A DNA stretch of 5,189 nt, from the NCBI GenBank assembly GCA_029245825.1, contig JAQWON010000044.1, positions 1 to 5,189 on the forward strand, given 5' to 3'. The stretch is from Flavobacteriaceae bacterium (GTDB lineage: Bacteria > Bacteroidota > Bacteroidia > Flavobacteriales > Flavobacteriaceae). This document shows, piece after piece, positions 1-5,189 of the stretch (within the stretch, counting starts at the first letter, position 1; each line of letters starts with the position of its first letter). A model generated the notes under the pieces. The model saw nothing but the letters and a program-made list of their open reading frames with translations, had not been told where the DNA came from and searched no databases. Position numbers and translations under genes: made by a program.

Positions 1-193
1 AGCAGCTGAAGCAAAAGAAGAAGCAGCTGAAGAAAAACCTGAAGCAAAAGAAGAAGCAGCTGAAGCAAAAGAAGAAGCAGCTGAAGAAAAACCTGAAGCA
101 AAAGAAGAGACCGCTGAAGAAAAACCAGCTGAAGAACAGGTTAAAATTGAAGAGGATTCTTCAAAGAAAGAATCTGAAAATTCTAAAGATTAA
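1..193 (+). CDS. rpsP: 30S ribosomal protein S16, C-terminal extension (5' truncated)
   Basis: Only the last 63 residues are in the window, ending at TAA 191-193. They are almost entirely Ala, Glu and Lys, with scattered Pro, and finish in a Ser/Lys/Glu/Asp stretch. No part of the folded S16 core is present, so the call rests on context and tail type. Bacteroidota S16 proteins commonly carry a long charged Ala/Glu/Lys extension after the core, and rpsP is normally followed directly by rimM, which starts 12 bp downstream here. S16 is a small-subunit protein needed for 30S assembly, and RimM acts on the same particle. The tail is built from an 18-residue unit present twice. The frame is the same as that of rimM, with only the TAA and four codons between them. 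Another Lys/Glu-rich protein cannot be excluded from the tail alone. Confidence 0.75.
   Translation, partial: AAEAKEEAAEEKPEAKEEAAEAKEEAAEEKPEAKEETAEEKPAEEQVKIEEDSSKKESENSKD
2..109 (+). repeat. 54-bp tandem repeat, two copies, in the rpsP tail
   Basis: Unit 1 is 2-55 and unit 2 is 56-109. By eye they differ only at the last base (GAA against GAG, both Glu). Each encodes the same 18 residues, starting AAEAKEEAAEEKP. The next 30 bases (110-139) resemble a degenerate partial copy. Each unit also has internal similarity, because Ala-Glu/Lys-Glu-Glu recurs. The window begins at the repeat, so more copies may lie upstream. Confidence 0.9.
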
Positions 194-205
194 CTTTCCT
201 TTTTT

Positions 206-427
206 ATGCTTAAAAAAGATTGCTTTTTTTTAGGTATAATAACAAAAAAATACAGTTTTAAGGGTGAGATGATCATTAAATTTGAAGGTGATTACTCAAA
301 AATATATTCAGATTTAAAGTCCATTTATATAGAATTATCTGGCTCTTTAATATGTTTCAAAATAAATAAGATACAGAAGCATAAATCGTTTTTTTTAAGA
401 ATTTTAATAGATGGAATTGATAATTAA
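206..427 (+). CDS. rimM: RimM N-terminal domain fragment, the part translatable from the normal start
   Basis: This 73-residue product is what ordinary translation would make from the interrupted rimM gene. It covers the RimM N-terminal beta-barrel domain and stops at the first TAA, right at the domain boundary, so the domain itself looks complete. The ATG at 206 is chosen because MLKKDCFFLG matches the family N-terminus. No Shine-Dalgarno site precedes it, and the leader is pyrimidine-rich. In the family this domain contacts ribosomal protein S19. Whether the isolated domain is stable or active cannot be told from sequence. Confidence 0.6.
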   Translation: MLKKDCFFLGIITKKYSFKGEMIIKFEGDYSKIYSDLKSIYIELSGSLICFKINKIQKHKSFFLRILIDGIDN

Positions 428-733
428 AATGATGCTTAAAAATTTTTAAATAAAAACGTTTATCTCCCCCTTTCTTTATTACCTCCTTTAAGTGGAAAAA
501 GTTTTTATTATCATGAAATTTATGACTTTATTGCTGTTGACAATAAAGAAAATGAGATTGGTATTATAAAATCTGTTAAAGACTTAAAAAAACAATCTCT
601 TTTTGTTATTGATCACAAAGGGAGTGAAATTTTTGTTCCTATTCATAATGATTTAATAGAAAACATAGATCGAGAAGGAAAGAAGATCAAAATTAATTTG
701 CCAGAGGGGCTTATTGACGTTTTTAAAAAATAA
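206..733 (+). pseudogene. rimM: Ribosome maturation factor RimM, interrupted by two in-frame TAA codons
   Basis: RimM binds the 30S subunit through protein S19 and helps mature the 16S rRNA head. The whole frame from ATG 206 to TAA 731-733 is 175 codons, the usual RimM length. The N-terminal RimM domain (codons 1-73) begins MLKKDCFFLG, as flavobacterial RimM proteins do, and contains the FKGE motif. The C-terminal PRC-barrel half (codons 79-175) contains NKNVYLPLSLLPPLSGK, FYYHEI, GSEIFVPIHNDLI and the final LPEGLIDVF, all family signatures. Between them TAA stands at 425-427 and again at 437-439, separated by Asn-Asp-Ala. Against flavobacterial RimM recalled from memory, the linker aligns without gaps, with acidic residues at the two stop positions. 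That suggests two GAA-to-TAA-type substitutions rather than indels. There is no ATG, GTG or TTG near the start of the C-terminal half. It could be a recent pseudogene, a split or read-through gene, or a sequence error. Confidence 0.85.
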
Positions 734-747
734 TTTTCATAATTTTG
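714..747 (+). promoter_or_regulatory. Bacteroidota-type promoter for the glutaryl-CoA dehydrogenase gene
   Basis: TAATTTTG at 740-747 matches the Bacteroidota -7 consensus TAnnTTTG. TTG at 714-716 lies 23 bp upstream, at the outer edge of the known spacing for the -33 element. Transcription would start near 753, about 18 bases before GTG 771. The -33 element falls inside the last codons of rimM. Such AT-rich motifs can arise by chance in this background. Confidence 0.45.
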
Positions 748-770
748 ATAAAATCATCCTCACAAAAAAA

Positions 771-1949
771 GTGAAACCAGATAATTTTATTTCGCCGGAT
801 TACTTCAAATTAGATGACCTTCTTACGGAAGAGCATAAATTAGTAAGAGATACTACTAGATCATGGGTTAAAAAAAACATTTCACCTATAATTGAAAAGA
901 ATGCACAGGAAGCAACTTTCCCTAAAGAAATCCTTCCGGGGCTATCAGAAATTGGAGCATTTGGTTGTTTTGTTCCACAAAAGTATGGCGGTGCTGAAAT
1001 GGATTATATTTCTTACGGCTTAATGATGCAAGAATTGGAAAGGGGTGATAGCGGAATTAGATCAACTGCATCAGTTCAATCATCCCTTGTAATGTTCCCA
1101 ATTTGGAAATTTGGATCTGAAGAACAGAAAAAGAAATTTCTTCCAAAATTAGCTTCTGGTGAATTAATTGGATGCTTTGGTCTTACAGAACCTGATCACG
1201 GCTCTGATCCAAGTAGTATGAAAACTCACTTTAAAGATGATGGAAAAGATCACTTCATTTTAAATGGTTCAAAATTGTGGATTTCTAATGCCCCTTTTGC
1301 CGATATTGCAATAGTATGGGCAAAAGATGAAAATAATAGAATTCATGGCTTAATAGTTGAACGTGAAATGAAGGGTTTTTCTTCTCCAGAAACAAAAAAT
1401 AAATGGTCTTTAAGAACTTCCGTGACAGGGGAGCTGCTTTTTAATGAGGTTAAAGTTCCTAAAGAAAATTTGCTCCCAATGAAATCTGGATTAGGAGCTG
1501 CGCTAATGTGCCTTGATTCAGCGAGATATGGAATTTCATGGGGAGCAATCGGTGCAGCTATGGATTGCTATCAGACCTCCCTAAACTATGCGAAAGAAAG
1601 AATACAATTTGATAAACCAATAGCAGCAAAACAGTTACAACAAAAAAAATTAGCTGAAATGATAACTGAAATAACAAAAGCGCAATTACTCTCTTACAGA
1701 TTAGGATTACTTCAAAATGAAGGAAATATTACTTCAGCTCAAATTTCCATGGCTAAAAGAAATAACGTCGAAATAGCAATAAATATTGCTAGAGAGGCTA
1801 GACAAATTCTTGGAGCAATGGGAATAATTGGAGAATATAGTATTATGAGACATATGATGAACTTAGAATCTGTAATTACTTATGAAGGCACTCATGACAT
1901 TCATCTTTTAATTACAGGAATGGATATTACTGGATTTAATGCTTTTTGA
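771..1949 (+). CDS. Glutaryl-CoA dehydrogenase (acyl-CoA dehydrogenase family)
   Basis: This FAD enzyme oxidises and decarboxylates glutaryl-CoA to crotonyl-CoA in lysine and tryptophan breakdown, in the cytoplasm, passing electrons to an electron-transfer flavoprotein. The 392-residue protein is complete and matches flavobacterial homologues throughout. The segment GDSGIRSTASVQSSLVM holds Arg97, the counterpart of the substrate-carboxylate-binding Arg94 of human GCDH. GCFGLTEPDHGSDPSS (about 134-149) and WISNAPFADIAIVWAK (about 170-185) are the flavin-binding signatures. The catalytic base is Glu372 in TYEGTHDIH, codon 1884-1886. These residues favour a true glutaryl-CoA dehydrogenase over a generic acyl-CoA dehydrogenase. 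GTG 771 is preferred because the product then starts MKPDNFISPDYF, as relatives do, after an A-rich stretch. The frame is open back to TTG 714, but that start would overlap rimM and remove the promoter. The stop TGA lies 4 bp from the stop of the convergent receptor gene. Confidence 0.92.
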   Translation: MKPDNFISPDYFKLDDLLTEEHKLVRDTTRSWVKKNISPIIEKNAQEATFPKEILPGLSEIGAFGCFVPQKYGGAEMDYISYGLMMQELERGDSGIRSTASVQSSLVMFPIWKFGSEEQKKKFLPKLASGELIGCFGLTEPDHGSDPSSMKTHFKDDGKDHFILNGSKLWISNAPFADIAIVWAKDENNRIHGLIVEREMKGFSSPETKNKWSLRTSVTGELLFNEVKVPKENLLPMKSGLGAALMCLDSARYGISWGAIGAAMDCYQTSLNYAKERIQFDKPIAAKQLQQKKLAEMITEITKAQLLSYRLGLLQNEGNITSAQISMAKRNNVEIAINIAREARQILGAMGIIGEYSIMRHMMNLESVITYEGTHDIHLLITGMDITGFNAF

Positions 1950-1953
1950 TTTT

Positions 1954-4311
1954 CTAAAAGTCTACAACAAAACCAATTGATGGTATGGGAGTGTTACTCC
2001 TATCTTCTCTGTCTAGCTCAACTAAAGATAGAGGTTCTATTATTAATCCTGATTGATCTCTATTCAATCCATATTCCTTAGGAAATGGTATTGATTGAAC
2101 TAAAAAATTTTCAATCTGAAAATAAAGATTAAAAGATAATTTTTTGAAGTTCCATTTCTTGTCAAATCTTATATCAGCCTGATTAAATGTGTTTAATTTA
2201 ACTGTTCCTAATTTTTGATAATCTAAAATTATTTCAGGATAAGAAACTAAAGTAGCATTAATATTTACTGGAACATAGGGGGTTTTTCCACTAAACCTCC
2301 ATCTTGCGCTGATTTCCCAATTTTTTTTCAATTTATACCCTCCTGAAAATGAAATCAAATGACGACTATCCCATACTGAAGGAAGATAATCCCCTTGAAT
2401 TGACGTGAATCTGCTGTAAAAAAAAGTATACGCAAAAACTCCGTAAAAATTCTTATTTAATTTCTGTTGATACAATGTTTCGATACCATATGTCTTCCCC
2501 TTACCATCAGAACTTATGGGTTCATTTCCTAAAACCTCAAAGCCACCGCCCTTATTTGCAAGTGAAATATTATCAATTAAGGATACTGGATATTGACTAT
2601 ATTTCTTGTAAAATCCTTCTATAGTTATTCTAGATGAATTACTTGAATTATATTCAAAACCCGTAACATAATGATCACTTCTAGTATATTTTGATCCTTT
2701 ATTAATATAATTTCCGTCATTATCTTTGTATCCTAACATAGTATAAATTGGCATTTTGTAATACCTCCCGATAGATAAATTCCATTTAAATCTATTGTCT
2801 GGTTTTAATTTATAAGAAAAGGATAATCTAGGAGAAAAGTTATCAGTTAAACTTGATCCTTCAGAAAATGAATCAGAATCCATCCTAAATCCAATTGAAA
2901 AATCTAATCGCTCATTTAGAAAAGTCCTTTCACCTCTAGCGTGAAAACCTAATTTTAAAAATTTAATTTTTGTATAATAATTAAGACCATAAAGAACATT
3001 TTTAGTTCTATTGGAATAAGTCGAGTTTTGAAAATTTGCCCCTAAAACAGTTTTCCAATCATTAAAATAGCGAACAGATTTAAAACGGATTTTTGTTTCC
3101 CATTCATAAGAATCATTTTCAAAAACAACATTACTTTGAGAAATATTATCTCTAAATCTAGAAAAAATATTACCTAATCGATTAGTACTTAGAGACGTAG
3201 TCATTAAACCATTCCCATCTTTGTACTTTTTCTTCCATGACAGGCCTGCTGTAATAGTTCGCTGCTTTATAATTGGTGCTTGCTCAATAGAAGCCTGAAT
3301 ATTTGAATCAAATATTTTTGGAGATCTAAGAGAAAAATCATCTATTGATCCTAAACCTAAAAATATTAAGCTGTTGTATTTATTAATCTTATGACTAATC
3401 TTCCACTGATAGTCCCAATAATCAGGTCTTATTGGCAAATCCAGTAATTCAAAAAGAAATTGAAGATAGCTTCTTCTAACAGAAAAAAGAAAAGTCGTTT
3501 TTGCTGATTTATTTTCTTTTTTCTTAAATAAAGGCCCTTCCATAGTTATTCCAGCCTCAGTTGCCCCAAATCTAAAATTTCCAGCCAATCGTTTAGAATT
3601 TCCTTCTCTTTGCTCAAAAGATAATACACCTGATAGGGGGTTATCATACTCTGCTCCAAAAGCAGAACTAGATAAGGTTACTTCTCTAATAAAAGAAACA
3701 TTAAGCAGTCCTAATGGACCGCCTGCACTCCCTTGAGTACTAAAATGATTAATGTTTGGAATTTCAATCCCATCTAGGTAATAAACAGATTCATTTGGTG
3801 CCCCGCCTCTAATTATTATATCGTTCCTAAATCCTCCTATTGATGGAGAAATTCCTGGCATACTTTGAACTACTTTAGTTATATCATTATTACCACCAGG
3901 ATAAGTCTCAATTTCAACAGCTGAAAATGTTTGAGTAGACAGAGGTGTTTCTCTTGTCGTTCTGAAAGGACTTTGAACAAGGATTATTTCTTCTAATTCA
4001 TCGTTTGATTCCTCAAGTAAAACTTGGATCGTTGGAGTTCCAAAAGATTTTAAGATAATATTATAAATAGTCTTTGTCCTATATCCCAAAAAACTTATCG
4101 TTAAATTATATGACTTTGTTGGAATATTTTCAAAATTAAAATATCCATCTTCATCTGTGACTACCCCAGAACCTGTTCCTTCAATAATTACTGTAGCGCC
4201 TTCAAGTGGCTGTTGATTTTGATTATCCAAAATTCTTCCATCCAATGAGCCTATATTCTGAGCATATATAAAAAATGGAAAAAACACTAGGGAAATAATT
4301 CTTGTCCTCAT
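1954..4311 (-). CDS. TonB-dependent outer-membrane receptor with N-terminal carboxypeptidase-D-like domain
   Basis: This 785-residue outer-membrane protein would import a ligand using energy relayed by TonB. It has a signal peptide (about 1-17, ending IYAQ). A carboxypeptidase regulatory-like beta-sandwich follows (about 21-100, with GRILD, PLEGATV, TDEDGYFNF and FLGYRT). LEEIIL near 106-111 sits where the TonB box is expected. The plug domain (about 115-235) contains DIIIRGGAPNESVYYLDGIEIP. The rest is a 22-strand-type barrel of alternating aromatic and polar strands, with WDSRHLISFSGGYKL and RFSGKTPYVP near 643-680, and it ends in Phe (GFVVDF), as outer-membrane barrels do. No SusD-like lipoprotein gene is adjacent, so a SusC/SusD glycan pair is not supported. 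The ligand cannot be read from sequence. The ATG at 4311 follows the upstream gene's stop by 13 bp containing nine A residues, suggesting co-transcription. The stop is TAG. Confidence 0.93.
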   Translation of the reverse strand: MRTRIISLVFFPFFIYAQNIGSLDGRILDNQNQQPLEGATVIIEGTGSGVVTDEDGYFNFENIPTKSYNLTISFLGYRTKTIYNIILKSFGTPTIQVLLEESNDELEEIILVQSPFRTTRETPLSTQTFSAVEIETYPGGNNDITKVVQSMPGISPSIGGFRNDIIIRGGAPNESVYYLDGIEIPNINHFSTQGSAGGPLGLLNVSFIREVTLSSSAFGAEYDNPLSGVLSFEQREGNSKRLAGNFRFGATEAGITMEGPLFKKKENKSAKTTFLFSVRRSYLQFLFELLDLPIRPDYWDYQWKISHKINKYNSLIFLGLGSIDDFSLRSPKIFDSNIQASIEQAPIIKQRTITAGLSWKKKYKDGNGLMTTSLSTNRLGNIFSRFRDNISQSNVVFENDSYEWETKIRFKSVRYFNDWKTVLGANFQNSTYSNRTKNVLYGLNYYTKIKFLKLGFHARGERTFLNERLDFSIGFRMDSDSFSEGSSLTDNFSPRLSFSYKLKPDNRFKWNLSIGRYYKMPIYTMLGYKDNDGNYINKGSKYTRSDHYVTGFEYNSSNSSRITIEGFYKKYSQYPVSLIDNISLANKGGGFEVLGNEPISSDGKGKTYGIETLYQQKLNKNFYGVFAYTFFYSRFTSIQGDYLPSVWDSRHLISFSGGYKLKKNWEISARWRFSGKTPYVPVNINATLVSYPEIILDYQKLGTVKLNTFNQADIRFDKKWNFKKLSFNLYFQIENFLVQSIPFPKEYGLNRDQSGLIIEPLSLVELDREDRSNTPIPSIGFVVDF

Positions 4312-4324
4312 TCTTTTTTTTTAT

Positions 4325-4927
4325 TCAACTTCCATTTTTCTCTTTCTTCTCCTTTTCTTCTTGTTCCTCCTTTTTCACTTTTTTATCTTTATTTTTATTC
4401 TTTTTTTTATCAGCTTTTTCTTTTTTAGAATCTAATTCTTTAGATTTTTTTTCTTCTTCCTTTAATTTAAATTCTTCCCTAAATTGATTCAACTGTTCAG
4501 ATCCAATTTGTTCTTGGTCTGGGGCTTGAATAGCCACATCATCAACTCCAAAATTTGCCTTTTCAGTTTGCTTGCGCATTATTTCTCTTGCAGCATTGAG
4601 GTTAAAATATATTCCTGGGTCTATTAATTTATTATCAACATAATTTTCGTTTTTATCTTTATCCCATCTAACAAAAATAAACCCTCCAGAAACACTGTCA
4701 AGTTTAACACGAAAGACTCTAGCGTTATTAGGTAAGGTTTGATATATCTGTACTTTTTCTGCTTTATAACCTGCTATTTTAAGCAGGTCTTCCACAAAAA
4801 AAGTTTGCCCTACACTTGAATTGTCATATAGAGATTTTATTTCCTTTAGTTTCTGCTCGTAATCTTGCGAAAAGAGATGATTAATACTTAAAACTAAAGC
4901 CAGGAAGAGAAATTTAAATATTTTCAT
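4325..4927 (-). CDS. Exported protein of unknown function with Lys/Glu-rich C-terminal tail
   Basis: I do not recognise a family. The 200-residue product starts MKIFKFLFLALVLSINHLFSQ, a clear signal peptide with probable cleavage near Ser20-Gln21 and no lipobox Cys. Residues 22-130 form a mixed, probably folded region with FFVEDLLKIAGYKAEKVQIY and GGFIFVRWDKDKNENYV. Residues 151-198 are almost entirely Lys and Glu with Asp and Asn, probably a disordered or helical charged tail. Three in-frame ATGs exist, at 4936, 4933 and 4927. The last is preferred because it puts Met-Lys directly before the hydrophobic segment, but no ribosome-binding site decides it. The gene begins 17 bp (8 bp from the first ATG) after a tRNA-Leu gene on the same strand and ends 13 bp before the receptor gene. 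It is therefore probably co-transcribed with both, and may act in the periplasm or at the cell surface beside the receptor. Confidence 0.85.
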   Translation of the reverse strand: MKIFKFLFLALVLSINHLFSQDYEQKLKEIKSLYDNSSVGQTFFVEDLLKIAGYKAEKVQIYQTLPNNARVFRVKLDSVSGGFIFVRWDKDKNENYVDNKLIDPGIYFNLNAAREIMRKQTEKANFGVDDVAIQAPDQEQIGSEQLNQFREEFKLKEEEKKSKELDSKKEKADKKKNKNKDKKVKKEEQEEKEKKEKNGS

Positions 4928-4944
4928 ATACATCATTTAAAAAG

Positions 4945-5028
4945 TACTTCGGGTGGGGATCGAACCCACACTCTGTTGCCAGAACTGGATTTTGAATCCA
5001 GCGCGTCTACCAATTCCGCCACCGAAGC
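4945..5028 (-). tRNA. tRNA-Leu (anticodon CAA)
   Basis: On the minus strand this 84-base sequence folds as a class II tRNA. The acceptor stem is GCTTCGG with CCGAAGT, ending in a G-U pair at 1-72. The D-arm carries the usual GAATTGGTAGAC loop region. The anticodon stem CTGGA/TCCAG (forward 4985-5001) encloses the loop TTCAAAA, giving anticodon CAA, which reads UUG. A long variable arm of Leu type (CTG-GCAA-CAG) and T stem GTGGG/CCCAC with loop TTCGATC follow. The discriminator base is A, and the terminal CCA is not encoded, so a CCA-adding enzyme must supply it. The exported-protein gene follows immediately on the same strand. Confidence 0.97.
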
Positions 5029-5069
5029 ATTGGAAATATGTCAAAATAAAAATATATTAGTGTCAAATC

Positions 5070-5077
5070 CAAAATTA
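5070..5077 (-). promoter_or_regulatory. Possible -7 box for the tRNA-Leu transcription unit
   Basis: Read on the minus strand, these bases are TAATTTTG, matching the Bacteroidota -7 consensus TAnnTTTG. Transcription would start near 5063, about 35 bases before the tRNA 5' end, leaving a short leader for RNase P to remove. No clear TTG is found at the -33 distance. The nearest candidate is GTTAAA around 5091-5096. Confidence 0.35.
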
Positions 5078-5112
5078 TAAATGAATAAAGTTTAACAGGT
5101 GAATTTTATTCA

Positions 5113-5120
5113 TAAATTTG
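5113..5120 (+). promoter_or_regulatory. Possible -7 box for prs
   Basis: TAAATTTG matches the Bacteroidota TAnnTTTG -7 consensus. A start of transcription near 5126 would leave a leader of about 14 bases before the TTG start codon at 5140. No good TTG -33 element is visible; GTT at 5090-5092 is the nearest. Confidence 0.35.
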
Positions 5121-5139
5121 CAATCCAAAAAAGATTCTT

Positions 5140-5189
5140 TTGAAAACTCCGGTAAAAATATTTACTTGCTCCCAGTCAGAGGAATTGGC
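5140..5189 (+). CDS. prs: Ribose-phosphate pyrophosphokinase, N-terminal start (3' truncated)
   Basis: Sixteen complete codons plus two bases are visible and read (M)KTPVKIFTCSQSEEL. This resembles the start of flavobacterial PRPP synthetases, which read roughly KIFACSQSxxLAEKIA. The enzyme makes 5-phosphoribosyl-1-pyrophosphate from ribose 5-phosphate and ATP for purine, pyrimidine, NAD, histidine and tryptophan synthesis in the cytoplasm. The frame closes upstream at TAA 5113-5115, and no ATG or GTG lies between that stop and the conserved segment. TTG 5140-5142, preceded by an A-rich AAAAAAGA stretch at 5127-5134, is therefore the likely start. The alternative is an ATT start at 5134 or 5116. 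The identification rests on few residues, but a position beside a tRNA gene is plausible for flavobacterial prs. Confidence 0.7.
   Translation, partial: MKTPVKIFTCSQSEEL

Noticed and set aside
2..139. Repeats at the left edge considered as a CRISPR array or mobile-element end
   Set aside because: The units are directly tandem without unique spacers, stay in one reading frame and encode a charged Ala/Glu/Lys tail typical of this ribosomal protein in the phylum.
206..733. Reassigned genetic code with TAA as a sense codon
   Set aside because: The dehydrogenase (392 codons) and receptor (785 codons) contain no in-frame TAA, and both rpsP and rimM end naturally at TAA, so a general reassignment is not supported.
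714..770. Upstream TTG start adding 19 residues to the dehydrogenase
   Set aside because: The added residues have no counterpart in related proteins as I know them, overlap the rimM end, and would put the promoter-like box inside the gene. GTG 771 gives the family N-terminus.
1942..1960. Hairpin CTTTT/AAAAG at the convergent gene ends, considered as a shared terminator
   Set aside because: It has five pairs, four of them A-T, with a 9-base loop, which is too weak to call a terminator in this AT-rich background.
1954..4311. SusC-type glycan importer
   Set aside because: No SusD-like gene is adjacent on either side. The shorter length (785 residues against about 1000) fits a general TonB-dependent receptor.
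4302..4487. Plus-strand open frame of 61 codons rich in Phe and Ser
   Set aside because: It is the reverse complement of the Lys/Glu-rich tail of the exported protein; such AAA/GAA-rich stretches automatically give a Phe/Ser open frame on the other strand.

Overview
The window looks like a chromosomal segment of an AT-rich Bacteroidota bacterium, most likely a flavobacterium-like marine lineage. The evidence is the ribosomal protein S16 tail with a long Glu/Ala/Lys extension, the near absence of Shine-Dalgarno sites, several TAnnTTTG promoter-like boxes, a TonB-dependent receptor with an N-terminal carboxypeptidase-D-like domain, and proteins whose wording matches flavobacterial families. No mobile element, CRISPR array or phage gene is visible.

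Left part, + strand (1-1949): the 3' end of rpsP (S16), made of a near-perfect 54-bp tandem repeat, is followed after 12 bp by rimM, a 16S rRNA maturation factor gene. rimM is cut by two in-frame TAA codons (425-427 and 437-439), exactly at the linker between its two domains, while everything after the stops remains open and recognisable. A probable own promoter (714-747) then leads into a complete glutaryl-CoA dehydrogenase gene starting at GTG 771.

Middle and right part, - strand (5028 down to 1954): a tRNA-Leu(CAA) gene lies only 8-17 nt ahead of a gene for a small exported protein with a Lys/Glu-rich tail. That gene is followed after 13 bp by an outer-membrane TonB-dependent receptor of 785 residues. 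The three read as one transcription unit. The receptor gene ends tail-to-tail with the dehydrogenase gene, with 4 bp between their stop codons.

Right edge, + strand: the first 16 complete codons of prs (ribose-phosphate pyrophosphokinase) diverge from the tRNA. The roughly 110-bp gap between them carries one promoter-like box on each strand.

The genes do not form a single pathway. They are housekeeping translation genes, a catabolic enzyme, nucleotide precursor synthesis and an envelope transport unit. I see no clear new multi-gene system. The most notable observation is the two-stop, domain-split rimM.
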